From positions 1-64,000 of the forward strand of contig QLIY01000183.1 of NCBI GenBank assembly GCA_003260075.1: a DNA stretch of 64,000 nt. The letters are read 5' to 3'. The stretch's first letter is position 1. Every line of letters begins with the position of its first letter. Under the pieces are notes generated by a model. It saw only the letters and a list, made by a program, of their open reading frames with translations. It did not search any database and was not told the origin of the DNA. Shown piece by piece: positions 1 through 12,196 of the stretch. This DNA is from Phallusia mammillata (Eukaryota; Chordata; Ascidiacea; Phlebobranchia; Ascidiidae). The position numbers and the translations under genes are program-made.

Positions 1-102
1 TTTATTAGTTTGACCACAAAAATGTATTTACTTGTGTTTCAAATAAATTATACTGTTTCTTTAAATTTTAACTTGTTAACGGTATTTTGGGCGATTTTTG
101 CG

Positions 103-680
103 CACCTCCAATGGACAGTACTGCTTAAAATGTTTATCTATTTATTCAGGCTTATGAACAGCGCCAAAGTGCGAAAATCCAGCTACTGTTTCACTCCCCA
201 GTGAAATAATAATTCGTGACCCCTGTGATCCGGATTAACACCAGCACCTGATTCAGCGATGGACCTTGAAACTGGAGAAATATCGCCTTGGTGGGTGACC
301 CCGTTGACCCCTGTAAACCTGGTCCCTGGTACACAATGAGACAGGGGAAACCCCCCTGGTACCCTATCGTTCGCTCGCCTGTCAATCAAANCCAATGGAC
401 AGTACTGCTTAAAATGTTTATCTATTTATTCAGGCTTATCAACAGCGCCAAAGTGCGAAAATCCAGCTACTGTTTCACTCCCCAGTGAAATAATAATTCG
501 TGACCCCTGTGATCCGGATTAACACCAGCACCTGATTCAGCGATGGACCTTGAAACTGGAGAAATATCCCGTTGATGGGTGACCCCGTTGACCCCTGTAA
601 ACCTGGTCCCTGGTACACAATGGAACAGGGAAACCCCCCTGGTATCCTATCGTTCGCTCGCCTGTCAATCAAACTCTCCC
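103..680. repeat. Diverged duplication joined by a single n
   Basis: Bases about 103-390 and 392-680 are two copies of the same sequence (CAATGGACAGTACTGCTT onward) with several substitutions, for example at 'ATCGCCTTGGTGGG' versus 'ATCCCGTTGATGGG'. A single n at 391 separates them. The right arm of the inverted repeat (3490-3785) has only one copy, so the duplication is probably an unmerged contig overlap. Confidence 0.75.
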
Positions 681-781
681 CTAAAAGTGTGTGCGGGCCA
701 CAGGTGTGTTATCGTTGGTGCTAGAGGTCGCTGCTGTTTGGACGGGGCAGACTTTCGTCCTTGACCTTGGCGGAGTCGAGG

Positions 782-782
782 T

Positions 783-878
<96 letters not shown>
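782..878. repeat. G homopolymer, about 97 bases
   Basis: An uninterrupted G run lies in the left arm of the inverted repeat. In the right arm the same place (between the complements of 'GTCGAGGTG' and 'TCGCCACACGT', 3303-3390) holds about 87 bases of ordinary unique sequence. The run therefore seems to stand in for real sequence rather than be inserted into it. Any glycine or proline ORF read through it is not a gene. Confidence 0.85.
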
Positions 879-996
879 CTCGCCACACGTTCCAACTGTC
901 AACCAGGACACGGTGTTAAAAATATACCAGAGGGTAAGTACTCTGCACAACTTGTAAGCATTAAGAAATTGTGCAGTTTTTATCTAGCAAAGTTGT

Positions 997-1515
997 GTAA
1001 CATTTCGGATGTTTTAAGCAACAAGGCGAACCGAGTGCGATATATTGAGATGGTCGGAGTTAGTCTGCACGAAGTTTGCATAAGAGATTATCCTGCGTGG
1101 GTCAAGTGTGTTCCAACCTTAACCCCCCTCAATGTTTGTTGTGAAGGATCACATCCAAACACGATTGCCAACACTTTTGCGGTTTTAAGCAGAAATAATG
1201 ACCCGGATATATTTAAGTTAAAATGTCAGTTAGTTGTGATTTTGCGTGCGACGGGGGGGGGGGTAACATTTCGGATGTTTTAAGCAACAAGGCGAAACGG
1301 GTGCGATTTATTGGATTTTCAGAGCAAGTCTGCACGAAGTTTGCACAAGAGATTATCTTGCGTGGGTCAAGTGGAGTCCAACCTTACCCCCTCAATGTTT
1401 GTTGTGGAGGCTCACATCCAAACACGATTGCCAACATTTTTGCGGTTTTAAGCAGAAATAATGACCTGGATATATTTAAGTTAAAATGTCAGTTAGTTGT
1501 GATTTTGCGTGCGAC
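997..1515. repeat. Poly-G junction with flanking duplication
   Basis: Copy A 997-1252 and copy B 1263-1515 are the same sequence with a few percent substitutions. They are separated by G at 1253-1263. The short ORFs across it match no family I know. Confidence 0.85.
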
Positions 1516-3221
1516 ACTTTTGCATTCATTGCTGTACAAGCGATTTCGAGTTGTTCTAACGGACACGTGGTGCATTTACGTCGAAAATCTCTTGCAAAGA
1601 CTTTGCAACGTTTCTTGCTTTAAAAACGAATAAAAGCTCGAATTCGCTTTGTAAGTCTTATTTGTTAATACGCCTTACTTTATTCTTTGTTTGTATTTTT
1701 ATTTTGAAAGCAAAAAATTGTGTTCTGTAGTAGATTAATCTGTTTTTAAACTAAGTCAAAGTTTTCTTTTCAACAGTTTAAGTTTTGCAATATTTATTTT
1801 TTTGTTGCAGGAGGAAACGTCCATGTTTCATGTCTTCTGCATAAACCACCCATCTTGCTCTGAAAACAGTATTCTTAAACAGATAATTAAAAGCTCCCTA
1901 ATGATTTGTGTTGGGGTTTTCAGGCAAGGAAAACTGCACCGATTTTTGACTGAGGAGAGAAATCTAAATCTACCGACGTTTCACCCATTAAACCACTGAG
2001 TGGGCGACTGATGATATTTGCTGCTAATGCAATGTTTGTGGTCGTTTGTCTGCTTGTTGAATATCACCGCTACGTTACCGCGAGGTTGTCGGTCTCATGT
2101 TGACGTGTGATTTGTTGCTGTGCTTAGGAATGCAGAGTTGTGCCTATAATTCAAGTGTGTGCAATCTATCAATGTCCGGTCCACAGTGTTTGTAGTTTAA
2201 CCGCCCGAAACCGGCCAGCATTATCACTTATCCCATCTGGCACAGCTCCACCCGGCGACCCACAAACAGCCGGACACCAGTTTACCGACAACTCGGCAAC
2301 TTTCCACTCGACTAAACCCACTTCAGCCTACACACAGACCATTTTGTTCGTTGTTACATCGTCCCCTTGACCGCATCATGTCCACTGCCAATGACCAGCT
2401 ACCGGTCGACGGGCAGAAGGTTAATTTGATCTTATTTTTGGTGTCGGTCTGTCGACATTCCATCGCCGTCACGCTCTGGTGAGCGCTGTCCAGACCGAGA
2501 TCTTTAAGCAAGACGTCGTTGTTTTCAAGCAATGTGAGCACGTGACCAAATACGTTGTTGCAGCTGAATTTGTTACTTTTGTGATCGTAGCGATTGACAT
2601 AATTAAGCTAAGGGAGCATGGTTGCTTTACTTTATTATATTTGGCCTGTTTTGTATTTAAACAAATGTGACTCTGGCGCCAATATAGGGGCACTTGTTGA
2701 AAGCATAGTTATGCCCAAAGACATGTTATAGAAACTGAATAACAAGCTCGTGCTTTTTTACCACTGGCATAGTTTTTTCTTCAGGCATGAAAAACGATTT
2801 TGCTACATTGCACCCCAGTAGAAATTGTTTGTTGTACATAGCGCCTCAAGCGGAGGTTGTTATAGAGACCAACTTACGCGTGGAAGTGAATGAACTTCTG
2901 TTAGTGATTATTCAGTGAATCTTTTATTGGTTATTTACGACGGTGGGTTGTTTATACTTTGTGTATTTAAGTAGATTAGACAAATAATGTCGTGTTTGTT
3001 GCAGGTCGACTGTAAGTTTCGAATATTTATTCAAATTGAAAAGTTGTTGGTCAGACAAAAATCACAAACACCATAATTATGCAAGGTTTGTGGTTTACGT
3101 GTTATATGTAAAATTGCAATGCAAATAGTATAAGATGTGCAAATAAATTGTGCATTTGATAGGTTTAACTTCATATAAATTAGCTTCCTTCGCTTAGTTA
3201 CAAACTGACTAGATGGCTATA

Positions 3222-3222
<1 letters not shown>
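1516..3222. other. Interior of inverted repeat, no gene recognised
   Basis: AT-rich sequence with short ORFs only (for example 1802-1999 and 2140-2370). I recognise no transposase, reverse transcriptase or other domain. The boundary to the right arm is marked by a G run of 28 bases at 3223-3250. Confidence 0.5.

Positions 3223-3250
<28 letters not shown>
3223..3250. repeat. G homopolymer, 28 bases
   Basis: Lies at the inner end of the right arm. No direct duplication flanks it, unlike the 10-base runs elsewhere. Confidence 0.8.
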
Positions 3251-3252
<2 letters not shown>

Positions 3253-3897
3253 CTGGTTTATTTTTAACACCGTTTCCTGATTGACAGTTGGGACGTGTGG
3301 CGATGGGGCGAACTAACATAACAAACGTAACCCCGGTAACAAGGCGGTCAAATCTCGCGTCTCACCCTTCCACCGCGGTCGTCACTCCGCACCTCGACTC
3401 CGCCAAGGTCAAGGACGAAAGTCTGCCCCGTCCAAACAACAGTGACCCTTAGCACCAACGACAACACACCTGTGGTCCGCACACACTTTTAGGGGAGAGT
3501 TTGATTGACAGGCGAGCGAACGATAGGGTACCAGGGGGGTTTCCCCTGTCTCATTGTGTACCAGGGACCAGGTTTACAGGGGTCAACGGGGTCACCCACC
3601 AAGGCGATATTTCTCCAGTTTCAAGGTCCATCGCTGAATCAGGTGCTGGTGTTAATCCGGATCACAGGGGTCACGAATTATTATTTCACTGGGGAGTGAA
3701 ACAGTAGCTGGATTTTCGCACTTTGGCGCTGTTGATAAGCCTAAATAAATAGATAAACATTTTAAGCCAAACTGTCCATTGGAGGTGCGCGAAAATCGCC
3801 TAAAAATGCCGTTACTGCCATTATTAGCTTAAAAACAAATATATAATTTATTAAAAACACAAGTAAATACATTTTTGTAGTCAAACTCATAAAAGGG

Positions 3898-4552
3898 GCT
3901 AAAAGATATTTTAGCAATCTTCAAACAACATAGATTGGGTTAAACTTATGTTTTGTCATCCAAAGCAATCAAACAATATGACGGAACCGATTCGTCATTG
4001 AGAGGATAAATTGTGGTACGGCGGACAAACCGTCATCGACAAACTGCTAACATCTGGACTGGCCGAATAACACGCAGTGGAACACAAAGAAAAGTCACTC
4101 GAGATGCGAATTTCAAAGCAGGGATGGCAGGGGGGGGGGGCTGTAAGATGTTTTGGCAATTTTGAAACAATATCAATTAGGTCGGATGTTTTGTCAACAA
4201 TAGCCTAGCAATCAAGTTTCGTGCAAGGTAGGCAATGCAGGCAAACTCTCGAGTGAAACATTACAACTGGTTTGAAATAATAAAACCGCACCTGGCCCGG
4301 CGTAAACTTTACATGCTAAATAAAATGCAGGAAACACAATTGAAGTTGTATTAAAAAAACTTGTTAAATGTTAAATGCACTCGAAAAGCGTCAACAATAT
4401 GACTGGACCGATTCATTGTTGAGAGGATAAATTGTGGTACAGCGGAAAAATCGTCATCGACAAACTGCTAACATCTGGACTGGGCGAATAACACGCAGTG
4501 GAACACACAAAGAAAAGTCACTCGAGATGCGAATTTCAAAGCAGGGATGGCA
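3898..4552. repeat. Poly-G junction with flanking duplication (indel-diverged)
   Basis: Copy A 3898-4129 and copy B 4141-4552 are separated by G at 4131-4140. Both run from 'AAGATRTTTTRGCAATYTT' to 'TCAAAGCAGGGATGGCAG'. Copy B carries about 180 additional bases, so the two copies differ by an insertion as well as substitutions. Confidence 0.75.
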
Positions 4553-7230
4553 GCATTACATGAGCAAAGCGGTCGATGGCACTTAGATACAACGCCATCA
4601 CATGCCTCAACAACCCTTAACATAAGAACCCTTGAAACGGGAACAGAAAAGGCGACGAAATCAAGCCAGTGCTTAAGCCTCGAACCCGAGAGAATAAAAA
4701 CCTCGAAAAATATCCTTCATAAGAATTCGGCTGTATTTCACTCGTACCAGTGATTTTTGCTAAATCACAACCACGCAGTGGTGGTACGAAGTGTTGTGAA
4801 AATATACGGGAACGCAGTGAAGTGGCTGGGTGCTTCAGAATGGGTAAACAGCAGCGGAGTCGCAGTTATTGCGCCAACCAACATATGTTAGTGGGAATCT
4901 ACATCAAAGTATTAACGCCCGTATTTAATATGACGCGGAAACATAACTGCGGGCTTAGTAGGCCGATATAGGAGCGTGGCGTTAGTAAATGTTTGTTGCG
5001 GTAAATGTGCGATCTGCACGAACAATCCGAAATGCTCAACCTTTATGGGGGAAAAATATGCTGTTGAGTCAAAATCACCTTGGACGTGGGCCCTTTTGCA
5101 AGGAAACTTAATATTATGTCGCACAGATCAAATCATCCCACTGTTAAAACATTTGACCACAAATTGTTGCATAAGAAAACCAGGCGCTCAAAAGTACCAC
5201 AAAGCTTTCAATCATTTCACAAATTCAAACAAAAGAACACGTTGTCTTGAAACCAGACCGTATTGCAACTTGCAAGGGTCATTAACAAAAAAGTTTTGCC
5301 ACCTCAATTCTTTATTTGCACACAAATATCGGAGTAATGCGCATTGGCATTAAAGCGCAAAGTTCCAATACCCACAGCAGTGCAAATGCGGATGCACTGA
5401 CCGTTGAAACCGAGCAAGGACCCCACAAGCGCCGCCGCGTGCAGCCGCAAATGGCAAGTGTGATGCGGAAGAAACACAAGACGAAAGTAGTAGGCGAGGA
5501 ATATGGATGGAGAAACTTTAGCGCTGCAAAGTAAATATGGAAATGGTTGACGGAAACAAGCTCCCTGGCCCCGGGAAACATGAGCCGACTTGCCGTGACG
5601 GAGCTATGGGACTTCTGCGTGGCGGTGCAGACGCCTTTTTTGCCGCTGAAGTGAGGGTGAGGGGGTAGACCAGGGGAAAGAAGAGAAGTCGTCATTCTGC
5701 CTGGGTAATGATAGAAGAGCGCTGAAGTTGAATCACAGAAAGCTCAGGAAAGGTTGAATTTACGTTTGCTTGTGGATTGAGTTAATTTAGTGAGATTATA
5801 TTAATTTGCAAACGAAAAGTGCAGAAACAAGAGAAAATAAAAAAGAAAAAGGATTTAAATATGAAAATTCAGTACCAGCTGGGCTTAAACAGAAGATTTT
5901 CAACAATAAGGAAAGAACTATTACGTTGGGCTGTTAAGATGCAACTGCAGAGGCACTTCGTAATCATTTTACCGTCATCGCAGTACTAAGATAAAAACCG
6001 AACTGATGTGACAAACGTTTTTGGAATCACAAAGCTTCGTGTACTTGTTATTTTTTGTCGTGTTCTGTCTGGTCCTAGACACGCAGTGAAGAAAAGATGC
6101 GATAAAAATAACAAAGCATTTTTAAAGCGGGGTGAAAGAGTTCAAAATAAGTTAAATTTAATAGTTTGCACAAATTGCAGTGTCTGTTTTTCGCCCGAGT
6201 CTTGCAAATAACAAATTAAATTAAAAAAATATTATGTAGGAACTCAAGGGCAGCGGCCATGTCAATTTTGTTAAACTGCTTCTGGGGGAATTTGGGCTGG
6301 TTAGTTGGTTAATTAAAAATTCGTCCAAATCAAAATACCCTAAAATCAACAAAAAAACATCACAGGTTGCAAACCTAGCTGAGGATTTCGCGGGAAAGAT
6401 AGTATTATTAGGATTAAGATTAACAAAAAAGCAAACTTTAAAATATAACGGCACAGAAATGGGACCCAATAAAACAGAGAAAGACGTGGAGTTCGTTCAT
6501 GTTGTGGACCAAGCCTTTAGCAGTGCATGGTGACTCACGTTTAAATTACAAAGTGTGACGACAGAAATAGCAACAGCGTAAGTCATTCCCTAAAAATACG
6601 CTGCTAGTTTCAAATGCAAAGAACTTCTGTGTTTTAAAAGTTTGCGTAGGGCGATTTGATGTTGGAATGGATTTATAATAAGAAAGAAATCAATTTGGCA
6701 ATCGTCAAGAAAAAACTGCATGTTTTTTCCCGTTTCAAACTCTTTCAGGAAAAGTCGTGTAAACCATGACCACAATTCGACACCCGGCATTTGTTTTATG
6801 GTGGTCGCGTTTAAAGCGGAACAATAACGATTAGCCTCTCATTTATGCACGTGTTCGCTAAAACATAAAAGTGTTGGACGGGAAGAGAAAATGTTGCTCG
6901 ATTTCAAAGTCTCTATTCGTTTTAATTTGGAGTTAAATATTCGATGCGAAATTGGGTCATATGCAATTTACGAGCAGTATGAAAGAAAATATTGGTTCAA
7001 ACTCTAACCGCAAGACGCTGATAATACCTGGACCCTCAGTAATGTGGGATAACGCGTTAAAATGTAAAGTCCAATACGTTAGCGAGTCAAACACAAAATA
7101 TATACTAGACATCTGGTTTATTTCTTGCATTTGTGCATAACAGAGGGAGCCTTATAGCGTAACATGGATTGCACAATATATTTTGTGCTACATGTTAGCT
7201 AGTTTTAATTCTATCTTGCCCAATTTTTTT

Positions 7231-7623
7231 CTTTAAACGTATGTTTATCTGTGGGATACAATATATCAGGTTTTATAGTTTTGCAAACAATTTTGTAATG
7301 ACCAGCAAAGACCCGAACATATCGACATAAAATATCCTTCGCTTATTATTACATGGTACACTTGTTTCACAGACGCCCAAACCGCCATTTTTCAAAGCAG
7401 TTTTTGTCATGTTGATAAATTAAGGGGGGGGGGCCTTTAAACGTATGTTTATCTGTGGGATACAATATATCAGGTTTTATAGATTTGCAAACATTTTTTT
7501 TACCAGTAAAGACCCGAACATATCGACACAAAATATCCTTCGCTTATTATTACATGGTACACTTGTTTCACAGACACCCAAACCGCCATTTTTCAAAGCA
7601 GTTTTTGTCATGTTGATAAATTA
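7231..7623. repeat. Poly-G junction with flanking duplication
   Basis: Copy A 7231-7423 and copy B 7434-7623 are near-identical, with G at 7424-7433 (exactly ten) between them. This is the last G-type junction; all later ones are C. Confidence 0.9.
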
Positions 7624-8792
7624 ATGTATTTAAAAGTGTAACAGTCTGCAATTGGAGAAACTCAGAACCCCTCGAAGACAAATAGTTCGTCACATACGGA
7701 CCACGGTTGACACATGAGCAGAAATAACGAAGAAATTTCAACTTGAAGTTCCGGAGCTCAGAACGAAGAACCGGAACTGGCGGGTTTCAAGAGAGCGTAG
7801 AGCCGCCGAATCAACCGCGGGCACTCGAGATCAGGTAAATGATATCAGTAATCGCGACATGGACAATTGCACATCTAAGCGGGCAATCCGCTCAAGGAAG
7901 ATTCACACAAGATCCAAAGCTGATCAAATTGCAAAGGGCTCACCGACAAGACTGCAGATATTTGTGTGATGTTGAAATCGAGTCGGTAAAAAACATGAAA
8001 ACAAGTTAAAAGTTTTTTTCTTTGGGTAGACGATAATCCAGCCCAGGGAATCAATCAAGCTGTCCGCGTTTAGCGTTCCTAGCCATTTCAAGCGTAACGC
8101 AGTGAAAAATTAGCGAACCCCAAGCGGTCATTGAAACCGTTCATCACTGGATTTTCAGCGCCCTGGTTTTTCTCGTAGTTTTTCTGACCGCAGAAAATCA
8201 TCCACACGCTCAGAAACATTTGAAAGCGGTTGTATTGTCGATGCCAGTTAACAGTAAAACAGCGGTCGCACTTTTTGTCCACTTTACGCCATAACAATTA
8301 ACACAGTTTATCATTTGCTGTTGTAATTATCGGTTTCCATACAGTGCTATAGCTTGTTTCGTATTTAAATGTATCGTACGGCGAGTACTTTCGCCTTCTT
8401 AGTCAGTAAATTTGTTTGTTTGCAAACATTTTCTCATGTAGCAAGAATGCTGCATAACAACTGAAGCGTTATTCTGACAATGGCAAGTAAAAATGTCAAA
8501 TAACACATAGTTGTAACAAGATCGGTCGCCAACAACACCAAACACTCATATGAAATATTAGCTTTAAAATATTGAGATTACTTATCATACACATTTGGGG
8601 TAAAAAAGACAGCGCAGGGGCAAAAACACGGGGGCAGATAAATGTCGCCACTTTGTGACAGATGGAGTTTTATAAGTATCTGCTTTTGACCACGTATTAG
8701 CTCGTGTTTAAAAGGTTTAAAAAAGTTTAATTGACGCAAGGATGATTTTTCACGTAGTCGACCGATTTATTCAGTCTCGTTGGCTTTGGATA

Positions 8793-9317
8793 ATCTAGGT
8801 CAGTGGTCTTCAACCTGTGGGTCGCGACCCCAAGTGGGGTCGCCTAAACTTTTTCTGGGGTCGCTATAAATTCAATTTATTGGCGTTTAAAGTTATTACC
8901 CCAAAAAATGAGACGTTTTTGTTCTAGTTCGCAACCTTTGCTCATCTAACCCATTGTTACGCCATAGAGCCCCATTAATGACACATTGTGTCCAAAATAA
9001 TACAGCGGGTACAGGGAAATATACATGAATTTACTGATTTCTGCAAACTGGTGAGCTTTAAAGCGAATTAGACTGGTCAAATTAAATAAAACGTTTGGGT
9101 TCTAACATTTGAGCGTAATAACGCACGCTGAATGCAAATAGTTAAAGTATACTGGAAAATTGAGCGGTCATATTTACATAAAAATAGTTTCAGTTTCTGC
9201 ATTACTACAAGCATTTTTCTCCCTATCGGAAAAAATGGGGTCGCATGTAAATGTTGATTTAATTTTCTTTTAAATTGGGGTCGCCTTTAAAAAAGGTTGA
9301 AGACCACTGATCTAGGT
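8793..9317. mobile_element. Non-autonomous hAT element with 8-bp target duplication
   Basis: The 509-bp element 8801-9309 begins CAGTGGTCTTCAACC and ends with its inverted complement GGTTGAAGACCACTG. It is flanked by the perfect 8-bp direct repeat ATCTAGGT (8793-8800 and 9310-9317). Subterminal 'GGGGTCGC' motifs recur at both ends. Eight-bp duplications and CAG...CTG ends are typical of hAT transposons. No transposase is encoded, so it is a MITE-like derivative. Confidence 0.92.
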
Positions 9318-10110
9318 AATATATCAGTTTAATCACGCCTTTAAAAGGGGAATCATTTTTTAATTTTAGGTTCTCATTGGTAAAAAATGTTCGTCTTTCT
9401 AACACAACGAGTGCAAGCTGTTACATTTTTGTGTCACACAGAAGCAAACTGGTAAAAGTTGTGAAGTTGAAATTCGATCCATTACAAAGTTGTTCGTAAA
9501 AACATGAGAAATTCGCGCAGTGGATTCGCTTCATTTCACACAAAGAGAGTGAAAAAATGCAAACGGGTTTCCGGAAAGTTAGCGAGCGGAAGTAAAAGAT
9601 TCACAATTTATATTTTTTGATGTCCCCAACATTACAAATGTGTCGGATTTAATATCACTACTGCTGGACGAATTACAAGGCGAAATTCTTTCAAATTATC
9701 TTTTACCCCCCCCCCCTATATTTTTTGATGTCCCCAACATTACAAATGTGTCGGATTTAATATCGCTACTGCTGGACGAATTACAAGGCGAAATTCTTTC
9801 AAATTATTATCTTTTATTTTAGCATTTCCCAATATATTTTAGCTATTTCATCTAGGCATTTACGAATTAGAATTTGATCCGCAAATTAGGCATAAATGTG
9901 TATCTTGTTTGCAGTAATAGTGTGTTAACTACAACCAAGAGGTTATATATTGTCATTCCGGTTGGTCGTAAAATGTATTTGTATTCAATTTTTATGCGCT
10001 GTTGAACAAAAAACAAAAGGTCTACTCTCATGCAATTCTGTCCATGCCTAGTCTTTACTCGTGTTTGAAAAATAAACAGATCTATCCAACTTATTTATTC
10101 AACAGGTACA
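9318..10110. other. Upstream region of the ASCL3-like gene
   Basis: No ORF of note. It holds the duplication at 9609-9816 and, directly before the next gene's start codon, a pyrimidine-rich splice acceptor ending AG near 10104. Confidence 0.5.
9609..9816. repeat. Poly-C junction with flanking duplication
   Basis: Copy A 9609-9705 and copy B 9717-9816 with C at 9706-9716. I see one clear substitution (ATATCACTACTG versus ATATCGCTACTG). First junction of the C type. Confidence 0.9.
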
Positions 10111-11886
10111 ATGGATCACCATACATCGTACAACCCCGCCATGCAACACATGATGACTTCAGCCCCAGGTTTACCCCACCATCCCCATCCCGACATGTGC
10201 TATCAAACTCCACCCTACCGCGATCCACAATCTGTACGCGAACAATTCTTTCTGCAATCTCTCCACCCCGCCCTCACAGGTGGCATAGAAAGTTACCTCG
10301 ATCCCAAGTACACAGCTGATCCAGCAGCATTTGCATCGCGTCTTCCCTATTTCCCCTTCCGAGCTGCTTACGGAGTTTACGATTACGGATTCGAGCCGGC
10401 GTTTATCCGTAAGAGGAACGAGCGTGAACGACAGAGGGTGAAATGTGTAAATGACGGATATTCAAGACTGCGAGAACATCTACCTGAAGAGTACTCCGAA
10501 AAACGACTTAGTAAGGTAAGAAAGTAGACGGTAAATCAAAATACAAATTTCCTTGGTAATCAATTTGTAATGCAGCTACACTCTTTGTGCCCAAACACAT
10601 ACTAAAGTCCGTTTATTCCAAATTTTCATGACCAGCAAAAGTTCCTATCGAAACAATGCAAATGAAACATTTCCTGGTAATTCAGTTTTCTTTTAGGGGT
10701 CAAATTTTATGACTTTTTACACGGAAGTTTAACAAACCTTTGGCATAAATTACAGAATAACACTCATATAGGTTTTGTTTTAAACCATGAAGATAAAAAT
10801 CCTCTTTTTTACCATTAAAGGTTGAAACTCTTCGTGGGGCAATTCAATACATTAAACATCTTCAAACGATACTTGGTGTGGAGAAGGATAAGGGAAAAAA
10901 GAAAAGTGATGAAAAAACGAAAAGCGAGAAACCGTCGTTGAACGAAAAAGAAACGAACGCCGAGGAAAAGTCGGAGGAGGAGGAATCAACCCCAGAAGTT
11001 TTAAAATCTCCGGTTGAAACGGAGGAAACTTCCCGGGAAGATGAACCGGAGCCGACCGAAAAAACTGGACAAGAACCTGCCGAGTCTGGCCCCACCATCC
11101 AATCGGCATGCATGTTTTCAAACTGTGACTACCCTGTGACATCACAACCGACCTATAGTGACGTCACTAACGATCGTTTATGCGAGGGATGGCGCCACTA
11201 TTCGAACACGTGTCTGTATTCGGACAGTCGAAGAACCCGGAAGCCCGGTTATGACGTGGATTTGTACGAACGCTCGTGTCACTATGACAACCAAAAGGGA
11301 ATCGCTGAAACTGACAATGCGGGGTATCGCTTTCACCCTTACAGTCGCCAGCTCAGTGGAGAGGATTTTTACCCCCCAAAGATGGGGTTAAAACAGGAAA
11401 CGGGCCCTCAGTATGGAGGGAGGAACCATGGAACGTTTTATTGCCAGAAGTTTTCGTTGGGACAAACCGGCTTCGAGCAAGTGGAGAGAACAACGTGTAA
11501 GTAGTTTGATGAGTGGATCGCTTGTTTTGTGTTATCCCCCCGCATCTAGTGGTTAACGAGCACGGATTTGTCTTGCTCACTGTCGCCATATCAAGTTACT
11601 TGCTGCTTACATGGAAATCGAAATTAGCACAAACCTAAAGGAACAACTTTGCGGCAGAACACAATTTCCTTCTGTGGCCTTTTTTTCGCAACTATTTATA
11701 AAATTTTATCATTAAAAAACAGGATAAAAATAACTTCCAAATAATCAGTCTTGTACTACCTTTATAGGTTACAGAAGATCGGATCATCGCAACGTAATCT
11801 TACGTAACTACGGCAGAGGAGGAGAATCAGACGGTTTTAAATCCGACAACAGCCCAGGTTCCAGCTGCACCAGTACATCGCCATAG
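10111..11886 (+). CDS. ASCL3: ASCL3-type achaete-scute bHLH transcription factor
   Basis: Exons 10111-10515, 10821-11496 and 11768-11886 join in frame through consensus GTAAGA and GTAAGT donors to give 399 aa. The bHLH domain is at about residues 100-153: basic region 'RKRNERERQRVKCVN', loop 'HLPEEYSEKRLSKVETLR', second helix 'GAIQYIKHLQTIL'. The loop and basic region are those of vertebrate ASCL3/ASCL5 rather than ASCL1. The first intron falls inside the HLH, after SK. The N-terminus is rich in His, Pro and Tyr. The C-terminal 240 residues, absent from short vertebrate ASCL3, hold a Lys/Glu-rich stretch and then a Tyr/Ser-rich tail. Such proteins dimerise with E-proteins and bind E-boxes in the nucleus to drive neural or secretory cell fates. 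A splice acceptor just before the ATG suggests a 5' UTR intron or leader trans-splicing. An AATAAA lies at 12191. Orthology to a particular Ciona Ascl gene is not settled. Confidence 0.93.
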
Positions 11887-12190
11887 TCCAACCATAAGAA
11901 CATTGTTTCACTCTTTAACAAATCAGCGACCCTGCAAAACATATTGGAGACTTTGTTACTGCAAACATATGTGCCAACAATTGAAATTAAGGTTTAAGGC
12001 AGTTTGATGTACAATACCGCAAAATTTAAATCGAATTCACTTCTAAATATTCAAACCGTTTCACCAGTCCTTAGATGTACCTGCATGTTGCCATAACAAC
12101 TGGTCTATAATAGTTTTGGTACAAACAGAAAAGCGGTGAACAGACTCCATGTTTATTGTATGTGGATGCTATGAGCGATGAACGCGCACA

Positions 12191-12196
12191 AATAAA
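12191..12196 (+). terminator. Candidate poly(A) signal of the ASCL3-like gene
   Basis: AATAAA about 305 bases after the stop codon. It is the first clear hexamer on this strand that I noticed; not verified by transcript. Confidence 0.35.

Larger units (their letters stand above)
1..3895. mobile_element. Long inverted-repeat (foldback-type) element
   Basis: The first ~960 bases are repeated in inverse orientation at about 3232-3890. The outer ends match (left 'GTTTGACCACAAAAATG', right complement 'GTTTGACTACAAAAATG'), followed by shared blocks through 'GCGCACCTCCAATGGACAGT', the stretch around 170-380 and 'CTTGACCTTGGCGGAGTCGAGG'-type sequence. About 2.3 kb of unrelated sequence lies between the arms. 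No transposase was recognised inside. The left boundary may lie outside the window, so no target-site duplication can be judged. The arms differ by a few percent and the left arm holds a contig junction (n at 391) and a 97-base G run. A foldback transposon or a large palindromic duplication would both fit. Confidence 0.6.
3896..8792. other. Intergenic, no recognisable gene
   Basis: Only short ORFs (such as 4976-5353 and 5316-5534) without a familiar domain or supporting exon chain. It holds two homopolymer-junction duplications (3898-4552 and 7231-7623). I see no tRNA or other RNA gene. Confidence 0.5.

Noticed and set aside
665-957. Poly-proline and poly-glycine ORFs
   Set aside because: They are translations of the G homopolymer at 782-878 and have no coding context.
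4547-5695. Several 70-127-codon ORFs
   Set aside because: No domain, no exon structure and overlapping frames; they look like chance.
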